The position numbers and the translations under genes are program-made. The notes under the pieces are model-generated. The model did not search any database, was not told where the DNA came from, and was given only the letters and a program-made list of their open reading frames with translations. Below are positions 27,691 to 36,299 of a stretch of DNA of 64,000 bases, piece after piece (position 1 is the stretch's first letter; each line of letters begins with the position of its first letter). The DNA comes from Aldehydirespirator sp965261105. Its GTDB lineage: Bacteria > Actinomycetota > Acidimicrobiia > Acidimicrobiales > Aldehydirespiratoraceae. The stretch lies in the NCBI GenBank assembly GCA_965261105.1, contig CBDHCM010000005.1, positions 62,001-126,000 on the forward strand, in the 5' to 3' direction.

Positions 27691-28177
27691 GTCAAGGTTA
27701 ACGCTATGCTCCGCACATCGAACGCGCGCCATGGGATGAAACCTAGCACCCCTCCCGCACAGTTGTAAACCAGGGCGCGAGGAGCTCGACCTGGACGCCG
27801 GCGGGCGTGCGCGCAGCCATTATCGGACCCCGGGGGGTTAGTGGACGACCTGTCCCTCGCGGGCGAGGGAGGCGTTGAACGCATCGAAAAGGCGCTCAAC
27901 TTCGGTAGCTCGCCGCTGAAACCCAACCTGGTCTCAGCCGCGTACGCACGACCCGCCGCCAGGATGGCGCAGTCGAGCTCCGCATGAAGTAGCACGCTGT
28001 TGTCTTCCATGGCCGCCATGAATACCATCAAAGGCGCCACGCCTGTCAACCCGCCGACTCAGGCCCACGGTGCCCGCACTAGAACCTCGATAGTGGCGAT
28101 GACCACCTCCGCCGCGTTGGGGGAGCCGACGCCGGTCGAGGCGGACCCGCCGGGCGAGACGTACTGCGCCGTGGCCA
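27691..28177. other. Gap between IS relics
   Basis: No recognisable gene. A minus-strand frame contains HAELDCAILAAGRAYAAETR, but it has no family match I know, and it breaks down on both sides. Confidence 0.35.
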
Positions 28178-28186
28178 TGATCCGAT

Positions 28187-29167
28187 TCAGTGGACGGTTT
28201 CGTTGAGTTGATCGTTCCTCGGTGTCTGTTCTTTTCTCATTGAAAAAGACAGCGGGTGTGGAGCCTGTGGGAAACCGCGTCCTTGGCGGTTTTCCATAGG
28301 ATCCACGCCCTCTTCGTTTGCGCGTCGTTCAAATGCCGCTGGACTGATCTGGCCAAGCGTCGAGTGCCGGCGCCGTTGGTTATAGAACACTTCGATGTAG
28401 TCGAACAACTCCATCTTTGCGTCTCCGCACGTGTGGAACCGATCGGCGAGCTCACTCTTCACGGTGGAGAAGAAGCTCTCCATGACGGCGTTGTCGTGGC
28501 AGTTGCCCCGGCGGCTCATGCTGCAGACGATCCCGCGCGCATCCAGGAGCGCCTGGTAGTCCGCGCTCGCGTACGTGCAGCCCTGGTCGGAGTGGTGCAA
28601 CAGGCCGATCTCCGGGCACCGTCGTTTCAGCGCCATCTCCAGCGCCTTGATGGTCAGGTGGCGATCGTTGACGGCGCTCACGGCCCAGCCGACCGCGAAT
28701 CGCGAGAACAGGTCGAGGACGACGGCGAGATAGAGCTTGCCGCTCGAGCCGATGACAAACTCGGTCGTGTCCCCGACCCAGCGCTGATTCGGTGCGGCGG
28801 CGTCGAACTGCCGGTCGAGGAGATTCGCGGCCACCGGCTGGTCGTGATCGCTCATCGTGGTCAACGTGAACCGTTTGCGGGTGCGCGCCTTCAGGCCGCC
28901 TTCCTGCATCAACCGGATCACGCGCTTCCGGCTGACCTGCTCGTCTTGCTCGATCAGATCCTCGTGAATACGGGGACTGCCGTACCGCTGCTTGCTCTCG
29001 GCGAATGACGCCTGGACCCGCACCTTCAGGCGGCGGTCCTCCCGCTCGTGCGTCGATTCCGGGCGCTGCTGCCAGGCGTAGAAGCCACTCGGTGTGACGC
29101 CCAGCCAGCGACACAGTTTCGTGAGCGGATAGCTGGCCTTCTCCGTCTGGATCCACGCGAATTTCAC
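28187..29167 (-). CDS. IS3-family transposase OrfB
   Basis: A 326-aa IS3-family integrase-type protein. It carries the HTH_21 segment RYGSPRIHEDLIEQDEQVSR and the DDE catalytic core with WVGDTTEFVIGSSGKLYLAV, LLHHSDQGCTYASADYQALL, and the final Glu in GNCHDNAVMESFFSTVKSEL. All three catalytic acids are present, so it is probably functional. It overlaps orfA by 4 bp (ATGA). Confidence 0.92.
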   Translation of the reverse strand: MKFAWIQTEKASYPLTKLCRWLGVTPSGFYAWQQRPESTHEREDRRLKVRVQASFAESKQRYGSPRIHEDLIEQDEQVSRKRVIRLMQEGGLKARTRKRFTLTTMSDHDQPVAANLLDRQFDAAAPNQRWVGDTTEFVIGSSGKLYLAVVLDLFSRFAVGWAVSAVNDRHLTIKALEMALKRRCPEIGLLHHSDQGCTYASADYQALLDARGIVCSMSRRGNCHDNAVMESFFSTVKSELADRFHTCGDAKMELFDYIEVFYNQRRRHSTLGQISPAAFERRANEEGVDPMENRQGRGFPQAPHPLSFSMRKEQTPRNDQLNETVH

Positions 29168-29478
29168 AGGTGGTCCCTCGCGAAGAAGGCCGCCGCTTTT
29201 TTTAGGACGTCGCGCTCCATGCGCAGCTCGCGCACTTCCTTGCGCAGCCGCGCCAGCTCCTCACGCTCCGCCGTCGTCAGGCCCGTCTTGCCCTTCGTCC
29301 GATCCGCGCGGGCCTGCTCGACCCAGTTGCGCAGCGACGACTCCGTCAAGCCCAGATCGCGCGCCGCGGACGCGACCGTCTTGCCCTCATCGAGGACCAG
29401 TCGTACCGCCCCCGTCTTGTAGTCATCCGTGAAGCTCCGCCGCGTCCGCCTGCCCTGCGTGTCCGTCATGGTCGACAT
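29164..29478 (-). CDS. IS3-family transposase OrfA
   Basis: About 104 aa starting MSTMTDTQGRRTRRSFTDDY. It has the N-terminal HTH (AARDLGLTESSLRNWVEQAR) and C-terminal leucine zipper (ELARLRKEVRELRMERDVLK, then KAAAFFA) typical of IS3 OrfA. Its stop overlaps the orfB start, in place of the usual programmed frameshift, so OrfB could be made by reinitiation. Confidence 0.9.
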   Translation of the reverse strand: MSTMTDTQGRRTRRSFTDDYKTGAVRLVLDEGKTVASAARDLGLTESSLRNWVEQARADRTKGKTGLTTAEREELARLRKEVRELRMERDVLKKAAAFFARDHL

Positions 29479-29517
29479 CGTATTCCCCTCTCGGAAGATG
29501 TCCACCAAACCGGATCA

Positions 29518-30139
29518 AGCCCACGCCCCGTTCCCGGCAGCGAGCGCCGAAGGCCAGCGAGGTGTACTGGCAGCCTTGGTCGGAGTGATGGATGACCGCC
29601 TCGGGCCGCCGTTGCGCCACGGCCATCTCCAGCGCCTCGACCACCAGCGCGGTGCGAAGATGCCCCGCCATGGCCCAACCGACGACGCGCCGGCTGAACA
29701 CGTCGAGGACGATGGCCAGGTACAGGAAGCCGGCCAGGGTCGGGACGTAGGTGATGTCGGCGACCCAGAGCCGGTTCGGCGCGTCCGCCTCGAAGCGCCG
29801 CTCGACCCGATCCGGGGCCGGGCGGGCCTGGGCATTCCGGCGTGTCGTGCGAGGGCCGCGGCGCCGGCTCACCCCGGCGACGCCGACGGACCGCATGACC
29901 CGGGCGACCCGCTTGCGGCTCACCGCGACACCGCCCTCGGTCAGTTCGGCGTGAATCCGAGGAGCACCATACGTCCCTCGACTCCGGCCGTGAATCGCCT
30001 GGACGCGAGCCCGGAGCTCGGCATCGGCCCGTGCCCGAGCCGACGGAGGACGACGACGCCACGCGTAGTACCCGCTCGGGGAGACACCGAGCACCCGGGC
30101 CATCGTGGCGACACGGAAACGAGCCTGATTCGCGCTCAT
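29518..30139 (-). pseudogene. IS3 element 2, OrfB truncated
   Basis: Reads as a normal IS3 OrfB from MSANQARFRVATMARVLGVS through WVADITYVPTLAGFLYLAIV and IHHSDQGCQYTSLAFGARCR, then stops at the border of IS3 element 1 after 'RERGVGL'. The catalytic Glu region is missing, so it is inactive. Confidence 0.88.
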
Positions 30140-30444
30140 GACCCGGTAGGTCTCCCGGGTCGGGCCTCCCGCGCGAACCAGGCCGTTGCCTTTGCCAATA
30201 TCTCTCGCTCTTCGCGCAGGCGCCGGTTCTCCCGGCGCAGCCGGCGAAGCTCTTCACGCTCCTCCGTGCGCAGCCCGTCGCTGCGCTCGCCCGCATCGCG
30301 GCCCACCTGCGCGACCCAGGTTCGGATCGCCTGGGACGACGGCTCGAACTCGCGAGCCAGGTCCTCCGGCGCACGTCCGGACCGAACCAGGTCGACCATC
30401 TGTTGCCGGAACTCCGCCGCGTACGGTGGTCTCGTCTTCGGCAT
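30136..30444 (-). CDS. IS3 element 2, OrfA
   Basis: A 102-aa OrfA starting MPKTRPPYAAEFRQQMVDLV. It has the IS3 HTH (EPSSQAIRTWVAQVGRDAGE) and a zipper (ELRRLRRENRRLREEREILA). It overlaps orfB by 4 bp. The element's outer end is near 30,503 (TGTCCACGAAACCGGGGCAA), where it meets IS1380 sequence. Confidence 0.85.
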   Translation of the reverse strand: MPKTRPPYAAEFRQQMVDLVRSGRAPEDLAREFEPSSQAIRTWVAQVGRDAGERSDGLRTEEREELRRLRRENRRLREEREILAKATAWFAREARPGRPTGS

Positions 30445-30503
30445 CGCGGATACTCCTTCTCCCCCCCAAGAGGATAGGTGTCCACGAAACCGGGGCAACT
30501 TCA

Positions 30504-30983
30504 CCCGGCCCGTTCTCGAACCGCGAGATCGTCGGTTGCGAAGCCAGGGGCGCGCCCGCCAGCGGGTCCCGGTCGAGCAGCAGCTTATGGATCGGGTCGT
30601 CGGCCAAGTGGTCGGCATCGTTGCCATCGGGATGACCGCACGCGATGCCGAAGACCCGCTGGCCGATCAGGTCCGCGAACGTGTGCCGAATCTTCCCAGG
30701 GGCGCGCTTGTCGGCCAGACACCGGGCGAACGCCTTGACCAAGCCGTACACACGTTCAGCCGCCTTGAGCAGGACGGCGCCGCCGTCGGAACTCGCGTGC
30801 TCCTGGTTGAACGTGGCGACGAGGGGCTTGTCGAATAGATCCGGGAACAGAACAGTCTGTGGTACCGTGTGAGGCGTCACGTAGGGGTCTCCGTTGTGGC
30901 TAAACGTCTGTAGACACTACGTTTGTACCACACGGAGGCCCTTGTGTCTCTCCCAGAATCAACACCTTCACGCATAATCCGGG
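30504..30983 (-). pseudogene. IS1380 copy 5, 5' part only
   Basis: Contains the left terminal repeat (ending 30,983), the leader, and the first ~123 codons of the transposase (to 'QPTISRFENG'), cut by IS3 element 2. Signature residues (ADKRAPGKIRHT, GQRVFG) match copy 4 (subtype B), not copies 1 and 2. Its outer flank TTAG (CTAA on the transposase strand) matches the 3' flank of copy 3 at 47,224-47,227. Confidence 0.9.
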
Positions 30984-31160
30984 TTAGTAGCTCGCGGTCG
31001 AGCTTTTCGAGCAACTCGATGACGTGGGGATCGCCGAGCAGCTGCCGCGACCCAGCGGGCCACGGCTACCGCCTGCGAATCCATGCCCGGTATCGCCCGC
31101 CAGTCGGGCCGACGTTGGCCGACTCCGCGCCGTTCGCGGTCAAGAGCGCCAGGATGGCTC
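30984..31160 (-). pseudogene. Recombinase-partner gene, 5' piece
   Basis: On the minus strand this encodes SRQLLGDPHVIELLEKLDRE then LL at the IS1380 border. It is a divergent relative of the HTH partner at 3,130-3,642 (RWLLAIPDAIRQLEKLDQDLL). The frame continues at 47,228-47,331 if one CTAA is removed. Confidence 0.65.
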
Positions 31161-31209
31161 CTCCGACTACACTACTACTCGTGGCGGGTGGGAGAGAAAG
31201 GAACTACGG

Positions 31210-31485
31210 ATGAAAGATGTCATCGTGCTGCTCAATGCCCAACGGTCTGAATTGCTGGACAGTGTCGCTCGAATCGATGCGGCGATCGCCGCCCTTGGTG
31301 TGAAGCCGCGTCCGTCCGCGCCTTCCAGCCAGCCTGCGAAGCGTAGGCGCCGCGAGATGTCAGCCGAGGCAAAGAAAGCGGTCGCGGACCGGATGAAGAA
31401 CTATTGGGCGGAACGCAGGAAACAGGCTGAGGCTACCAGGAGCGGTGACGCGGGGAACGCGGAAGACGCGCCCACTGAGGCGTAA
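31210..31485 (+). CDS. Small basic coiled-coil protein, copy 1
   Basis: A 91-aa protein, MKDVIVLLNAQRSELLDSVA onward. An N-terminal coiled coil (about 1-30), a Pro/Ala linker with a basic cluster (KRRRRE) and a conserved helix SAEAKKAVADRMKNYWAERR are visible. The C-terminal helix motif is widespread in small proteins of environmental bacteria and looks nucleic-acid-binding. An 85%-identical copy is at 61,835-62,110. A GAAAGGAA Shine-Dalgarno-like sequence precedes ATG. Function unknown; chromatin- or regulator-like at best. Confidence 0.7.
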   Translation: MKDVIVLLNAQRSELLDSVARIDAAIAALGVKPRPSAPSSQPAKRRRREMSAEAKKAVADRMKNYWAERRKQAEATRSGDAGNAEDAPTEA

Positions 31486-31823
31486 GCAACTGCCGCAGTG
31501 AGTTGCCGTCCGTTTCGGTCTTTGCATTTCCGCCGAAGACCAGCAGGGGCGTTTCCGATCGACATCGGTCGTCATGAGAGAGCCTGCATGGTGACAGAGT
31601 GCTGTCTGTCAACAGCACTTGCCATGCCGGAGCTCGGACTCGCTCCGGCTGGCCGGCGCGTAGTCACCGGCCGCGATTTGGGACGCGGGGGGTAAAGACC
31701 CGTCCACTGGGTTCCTCCGCCAAACCACGTTCATCAAGGACGTGTCATGATGTGAACCCGAAAGCGTTAACCCGTCCGAGGGGATCGGGGCAACCTCAGC
31801 AACTCGCCCAGCTGGCGCGGCTC
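31486..31823. repeat. Highly conserved non-coding block, copy 1
   Basis: Almost identical to 62,111-62,448, with only a handful of differences over ~335 bp, whereas the adjacent coding sequence differs at about 7%. Internal stems are visible (for example GCCGGCGCG-TAGTCA-CCGGC). The right part (31,750-31,798) resembles an IS3-type end, GGATCGGGGCAACCTCA. Confidence 0.6.
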
Positions 31824-31934
31824 GAAGCCGCCGGCTGCGTGGACCCGGGGGTGCGCATATCCATGCAGGATCCGGCCGTTTTCGTCTCGGATCGTGCGTA
31901 TCGGGCGGGCCGACTACACTCAAAGGACTCACGC

Positions 31935-32138
31935 ATGGCACCTACGACCGGCACGATCAAGCGCATCACGGATAGGGGCTTCGGCTTCATCGTCGCGCCC
32001 GACGGCGTCGAATACTTCTTCCACCAGTCCGCGTGCACGAGTACGCCATTCGACTCCCTGCACGAAGGCGATACCGTGACGTTTACACTTGGCCAGGGTC
32101 CGAAGGGCCCCCGCGCCGAGGACGTCAGACCGGCCTAG
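31935..32138 (+). CDS. Cold-shock domain protein
   Basis: A 67-aa CspA-family OB-fold protein, MAPTTGTIKRITDRGFGFIV then FFHQSACTSTPFDSLHEGDT. The RNP1-like DRGFGFI and RNP2-like EYFFHQS motifs are present. These proteins bind single-stranded nucleic acids and act as RNA chaperones. ATG was chosen because it gives the family length. A TACACT sequence (31,915-31,920) just upstream could be a -10 box. Present only beside the first copy of the duplicated block. Confidence 0.92.
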   Translation: MAPTTGTIKRITDRGFGFIVAPDGVEYFFHQSACTSTPFDSLHEGDTVTFTLGQGPKGPRAEDVRPA

Positions 32139-32389
32139 CACCTCGGCAATCGGCCACGGCGGCTGGAACTAGGTGATCCACCACGTCGGGTAGACCGACT
32201 TCCGCCGGGGTATCCGTCAGCTCCTCGAGCGCCTCGACGGCGGTTGCGGCGGCTCGGTTCCGCGTCCGGCTGGCCGGCGAACCGGATCCGACCGGCGCGG
32301 TCAGGCCGCACCCTGCTCGGCCGCGAAACCTGGCGGCCATCTTCGCGCCCGCCGACCGTCCGCGGAGGTCGGGAGTCCACGGAGCTCGC

Positions 32390-32545
32390 GGCCGAGCGCG
32401 GGGCCGTCGACTGCGTCATCGTCGGGCTGCTCTTCATGGGCGGGCTGCGGCGTTCGGAAGCCCTCGAGCTCGAGTGGCGGGACGTCACCGACGCGCGCGA
32501 GGAGGGCGGCCTGCTCGTCGCCGTCCGCCGGCCTCTCTCCATGCA
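32390..32545 (+). pseudogene. Tyrosine recombinase (family 2) fragment
   Basis: Encodes ERGAVDCVIVGLLFMGGLRR then SEALELEWRDVTD, the region around the catalytic Arg in the recombinase at 5,678-6,655. Homology ends at 'LLVAVRR', just before the catalytic Lys. The neighbouring 32,150-32,389 has a minus-strand coding-like piece (AVEALEELTDTPAEVGLPDV) of unknown origin. Confidence 0.7.
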
Positions 32546-32663
32546 GACGGTCCCACTTGGTCACCCGGTTCGCGGTCGCCGTTGCGCCCACGGTTGTTCT
32601 CGGTGCCGGTGTGCTAGGGTGGCGGCGACCGAGCCGTTCTGCGCCGGCAGAAGATTCGCTGCG

Positions 32664-33554
32664 ATGCCGCACCTTCCCTTCGAGGCGGGGTTCGAAACGC
32701 GCGCCGTCTCCCCGTTCCGGGAGATGGGCGCCTACGAGGCCCTGTGGTCCGACCCGCGCACGACGTTCCGGTCGCTCTCGAAGCGGTTCGCCGAGCACCC
32801 CGGCCGCGTCCCGTCCGATTTCGTGCCGCCGGGCGACGCGGAAGAGTGCGCCGCGTTCGTGCAGGAGCGGTTCGCTGAGGCGCAGATCGCCCACTTCGGG
32901 GTCCGCGTTCACGGAGCCGGCGAGTACCCCGAGAAGCTGCGAGACGCGACGCATCCGATCGAGCTCCTCTACTACCAGGGCTGGTGGGATCTGGTGGCGT
33001 CCCGGTCCGTTGCCGTCGTCGGCACGCGCAATCCGTCGCCAGACGGCCTCTCTCGCACGCGGCACCTGACGCGCGAACTCGTCAGCGACGACTTCACTGT
33101 CGTATCGGGGCTGGCCGCCGGCATCGATCGGGCGGCCCACGACACCGCCATCGAACAGCACGGTCGGACGATCGCCGTCATCGGGACGCCCTTGTCGCGC
33201 GTCTATCCCAAGGAGCACGAAGGGTTGCAACGTTGCATCGCCGACGACTTCCTGGTTGTCAGCCCCGTGCCCGTGAAGCGGTACGAGTCGCAGGACTACC
33301 GCCGCAACCGGCTCTTCTTTCCAGAGCGCAACGTCGTGATGTCGGCCCTCACCGAGGCGACCATCATCATTGAGGCTGGCGAGACGTCCGGGACGCTGAC
33401 GCAGGCGCGCGCGGCGCTCCAGCAGGGTCGGAAGCTCTTCATTCTCGACAGCTGCTTCCGCAACCCGCACCTGACGTGGCCGGCACGACTCGAAACGCAG
33501 GGCGCCGTTCGGGTCCGGGAGTACGGGGACGTCCGACGTGCCCTTCGCCGATAG
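32664..33554 (+). CDS. DprA/Smf-like Rossmann (SLOG) protein
   Basis: A 296-aa protein starting MPHLPFEAGFETRAVSPFRE. The central fold is DprA-like, with VAVVGTRNPSPDGLSRTRHL, FTVVSGLAAGIDRAAHDTAI, TIAVIGTPLSRVYPKEHEGL, FPERNVVMSALTEATIIIEA and ETSGTLTQARAALQQGRKLF. Canonical DprA loads RecA in transformation; family members in the SLOG superfamily also serve as nucleotide sensors in defence loci. Its end overlaps the next gene (a phosphoribosyltransferase) by 17 bp, so the two are translationally coupled. Tyrosine-recombinase fragments lie on both sides, implying mobile cargo. Confidence 0.88.
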   Translation: MPHLPFEAGFETRAVSPFREMGAYEALWSDPRTTFRSLSKRFAEHPGRVPSDFVPPGDAEECAAFVQERFAEAQIAHFGVRVHGAGEYPEKLRDATHPIELLYYQGWWDLVASRSVAVVGTRNPSPDGLSRTRHLTRELVSDDFTVVSGLAAGIDRAAHDTAIEQHGRTIAVIGTPLSRVYPKEHEGLQRCIADDFLVVSPVPVKRYESQDYRRNRLFFPERNVVMSALTEATIIIEAGETSGTLTQARAALQQGRKLFILDSCFRNPHLTWPARLETQGAVRVREYGDVRRALRR

Positions 33555-34170
33555 GTTCACCCGGATCGACGAGCTGACGCGGCCCGACCACGTCTGGCTA
33601 ACCGAAGACGATGCCTGCTTATTCCTCGGGGAGTACACCGCACGCGAAGGCTACGCCTACAGCGTGACCAACAACCTCATTCACAACTTCAAGAAATCGC
33701 CGGATCGCCGCGGAAGACCCGAGTGGCGGCACAAGGAGCGCGCCATCGAACGGGCCGCCGCCGCCTTCCGCCGCGCGCTCGGCGACGAACCCCCGCCGCT
33801 GACGCTCGTTCCCGTGCCGCCGTCCAAGGCGCGCGGCGATCCGCTGTACGACGACAGGATGACGCGGATGCTCCAAGCTATCTGGCCCGACCAGCAGGCC
33901 GACATCCGTGAACTCATCGTCCAGACGGAGAGCACAACCGCCGCGCACGCGGTTGTCGTCGGGCGTCCGGGTCCCGGGCCGATCCAGGACCGCTACGAGA
34001 TCGACGAAGCCCTGACTACGCCCGCACCGACTTCCATCGCGATCGTCGACGACGTGCTGACAACCGGGGCGCACTTTCGCGCGGCGCGCGACGTCCTGGC
34101 CGCACGGTTTTCGACAGCGGCCGCCATCGTGGGACTCTTTCTTGCGCGCCGGGTGCCGGGCGCGGTCTGA
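33538..34170 (+). CDS. Phosphoribosyltransferase-fold protein
   Basis: A 210-aa protein with a GTG start overlapping the DprA-like gene. The PRPP loop IAIVDDVLTTGAHFRAARDV is the type I PRTase signature with both acidic residues. 'LTLVPVPPSKARGDPLYDDR' upstream resembles ComF-like PRTases. It may transfer phosphoribose to, or bind, a nucleotide-like ligand. Pairing with a DprA-like protein recalls competence (DprA and ComF), but it is also a gene pair of defence islands, as I recall. No transmembrane segments. Confidence 0.85.
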   Translation: MPFADRFTRIDELTRPDHVWLTEDDACLFLGEYTAREGYAYSVTNNLIHNFKKSPDRRGRPEWRHKERAIERAAAAFRRALGDEPPPLTLVPVPPSKARGDPLYDDRMTRMLQAIWPDQQADIRELIVQTESTTAAHAVVVGRPGPGPIQDRYEIDEALTTPAPTSIAIVDDVLTTGAHFRAARDVLAARFSTAAAIVGLFLARRVPGAV

Positions 34171-34175
34171 CGCAC

Positions 34176-34647
34176 GTGCTGCCCGAGGAGCTTGGCCACG
34201 CCGCCGGACGGGCCGCGGCCGAGCAGATCGTGGGGCTCCTCTTCCACGGTGAACTGCGCCGAAGCGAGGTGGCGGCCCTGCGCTGGGCCAACGTCGAGCT
34301 CGCAGACGAATCAGGCCGGCGAGCAGCCTGACATCCGCCGCCTGGACGGCGGCTGTGCAGCCGCCGTCCGACGTCTCCATGCCGCGACGACACCGGAACC
34401 GGCCGACCCGGTCATCGGTCTCAGCGGCGACCAGATCAACAAGCGCTTTGCGGCCGCCTGCGCCGCGGCCGGCCTCGAGGGCCGCAGGACCTCGCACGGC
34501 GGCCGCGTCGGGCTGGCCGTCGAGCTCACCGCCCGCGGGGCCTCGACGCACGCCATCCAGCTCGCCGGCGGCTGGAAGACCCCCTCGATGGTCGTCCGCT
34601 ATGCCGCGACCGTCGCCACCCGCGACGGCGGCGTCAGCCGATATTAA
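34176..34647 (+). pseudogene. Tyrosine recombinase (family 2) C-terminal fragments
   Basis: Two overlapping frames. The first encodes EQIVGLLFHGELRRSEVAAL (catalytic Arg) and stops at 34,331. The second encodes DIRRLDGGCAAAVRRLHAAT through SHGGRVGLAVELTARGASTH and MVVRYAATVATRDGGVSRY to 34,647. The Lys segment is missing and the frame is broken. Confidence 0.8.
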
Positions 34648-34657
34648 GGAGGGCATT

Positions 34658-35737
34658 AGTTTGATGACACTATGCAGTAATGTAGCGCAGGCTGGGTTTT
34701 TGAAAGAACCCGCGCAGTCGGGTGGGCGTTCGCTGCAAAGACCGCAGATGGCTCAGGACGTAGCGCCTGAGCTCCGCCGGCGTTTGCAGCAGGCGCTTGC
34801 GGACCCCATGCGTCTTCAAATGATTCCAGACGAGCTCATCGGGGTTGAGTTCCGGGGAGTACGGCGGCAAGAAGAACAGCCGCAGGCGGCCGTTGGTCGA
34901 CTGCACGAAGTCCTGCACAGCGCGCGCCCGGTGGGTGGAATGCTGATCGACGATGAGATAGATCGGGCACGTCTGGTTGTGCAGCAAGCGCTTGAGAAAC
35001 TCGATGAACCGCACTGCCGTCATCCGCCCGTCGACCACCATGAACCGCAGCACGCCCCGCGGACTGACCGCCGACACCAGGTTGAGCCCGAACCGCTTTC
35101 CCGTCGCCGGCACCACCGGTGTCTGGCCCTGCAGGGCCCACGTGGTGCCCGCATGGCTCTGCGACCGCACCCCCGCCTCGTCCGCGAAGAAAATCTGTGC
35201 CCCCGCCGCGAGGGCCTGCGCCCGGATGGCGGGAAACTCGACCGTCAACCACTCCCGCACCCGCCACGCCACCTGTTCGGTCGCCCGCCGGACCGGCCGT
35301 TGGGGCGTCAGACCCAGTGACCGCAACAGCCGCCCGACCGACGCCAGACTCAACGTCACGCCATACTGCCGCTCAATCAGCTCCCGCACCATCGCTCGCG
35401 TCCAGAGTGCAAACTCGAACTGCAACTGCAACTGCAACGGATTATTCTGCGTCACCGTAAGATACACCCACGCGCGCTGCTGCTCGGTCAGCTTGGGCGG
35501 CCGGCCCGGAATCGGCAGCGACCGCAACGCCGCGAGGCCGCCGGTGCGATACTTGGCCAGCCAGTTATAAACCACCGTGCGGGCAAAGCCCAGCGCCCGC
35601 ATTACCTCGGACGGCGTTTCTCCATCTTCTTCAATCCGTTGGACAGCACGGATCCGAATGGCTTCGAGCGTCTTATGGTCGAAGGCGCGGCCATCACGTT
35701 TCGTCATACCGGTTATTATATAATTGTCATGATACTT
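34658..35737. mobile_element. IS630-family element, copy 1
   Basis: Ends carry AGTTTGATGACACTATG-like and AGTATCATGACAATTAT-like inverted repeats next to TA, as expected for IS630/Tc1 elements. A second, truncated copy is at 63,412-63,836. Confidence 0.75.
34670..35707 (-). CDS. IS630-family transposase
   Basis: A 345-aa transposase with an N-terminal HTH (PSEVMRALGFARTVVYNWLA), HTH_32/33 region (YGVTLSLASVGRLLRSLGLT) and a DDE core with IFFADEAGVRSQSHAGTTWA, PIYLIVDQHSTHRARAVQDF and the ending SPELNPDELVWNHLKTHGVR. The catalytic D, D and E are all present. The gene fills the element. Confidence 0.93.
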   Translation of the reverse strand: MTKRDGRAFDHKTLEAIRIRAVQRIEEDGETPSEVMRALGFARTVVYNWLAKYRTGGLAALRSLPIPGRPPKLTEQQRAWVYLTVTQNNPLQLQLQFEFALWTRAMVRELIERQYGVTLSLASVGRLLRSLGLTPQRPVRRATEQVAWRVREWLTVEFPAIRAQALAAGAQIFFADEAGVRSQSHAGTTWALQGQTPVVPATGKRFGLNLVSAVSPRGVLRFMVVDGRMTAVRFIEFLKRLLHNQTCPIYLIVDQHSTHRARAVQDFVQSTNGRLRLFFLPPYSPELNPDELVWNHLKTHGVRKRLLQTPAELRRYVLSHLRSLQRTPTRLRGFFQKPSLRYITA

Positions 35738-35938
35738 ATTTCCAGGTTAATACCTGCGCTGAAGAGGAGCCCCGCGCGGCTCGCGAACGTCCCGATCGCC
35801 CACGGCGGTCGCCGCGGCCGAGAAGGAGAGCACGGAACCACACGGGGGGAGGAGAGGGAAGTTCCCCACCGCAGCTCGCACAGCAGCACGGCGGCCGCGG
35901 TTGGCCGCCGCCGGCCGGCTGGAGGATGGACCCCAAGA

Positions 35939-36178
35939 ATGAGCATCGCCGTGATCGGCCGCGATCCGTGGACCCGCCACGATAGCATTCGCACTCGGGG
36001 TCTCGTCGCCATCGAGCTTGTCCTTCGTGGCGTCGAGGAGCCTCCGATGCACCAGCGGATCGCCATCGAGGCGGCGGCGATGTACGCGCGTGGCGTGCGC
36101 GGCAGCGCGATCGCCAAGCACTTTGGCGTTGATCACCACACGGCCGACAAGGCTCTGCGCTGGTTCCGGTCGCGGTGA
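35939..36178 (+). CDS. Small HTH protein or recombinase tail
   Basis: A 79-aa frame starting MSIAVIGRDPWTRHDSIRTR. The C-terminal part (HQRIAIEAAAMYARGVRGSA then IAKHFGVDHHTADKALRWFR) is a helix-turn-helix of the kind found behind site-specific recombinase genes. It could be an independent small regulator or the remaining tail of a larger gene. The ATG has a GGAGGAT-like sequence upstream. Confidence 0.45.
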   Translation: MSIAVIGRDPWTRHDSIRTRGLVAIELVLRGVEEPPMHQRIAIEAAAMYARGVRGSAIAKHFGVDHHTADKALRWFRSR

Positions 36179-36299
36179 CAGCCTGTTTGTGCTCTCGACC
36201 GAAACGCGTTTCGGCCGTTGTTGGACCGGGCCCCGGCCGTCGGCTTGCCCGCGGCCCGGTCCTGGGTGGGTCACTGGTGAGGCGCTTCTCCCAGCCTCG

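Larger units (their letters stand above)
28178..29517. mobile_element. IS3-family element 1 (1,340 bp)
   Basis: The ends carry 18-bp inverted repeats TGATCCGATTCAGTGGAC and TGATCCGGTTTGGTGGAC. It contains both transposase frames. It lies inside the second IS3 element's orfB. The 3-bp flanks differ (CCA and AGC), and the rest of the target is missing on the left, so a deletion followed insertion. Confidence 0.85.

Noticed and set aside
27588..28049. 153-codon minus-strand gene
   Set aside because: Part of it looks coding, but the frame turns Arg/Pro-rich, crosses the IS4 relic and has no plausible start.
31750..31800. Riboswitch or T-box
   Set aside because: The sequence resembles an IS3-type terminal repeat, and no known aptamer consensus was recognised.
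33538..34170. Calling the PRTase ComF of a competence system
   Set aside because: No ComE-type DNA-uptake genes nearby and no zinc-finger N-terminus; position between recombinase scraps fits cargo better.
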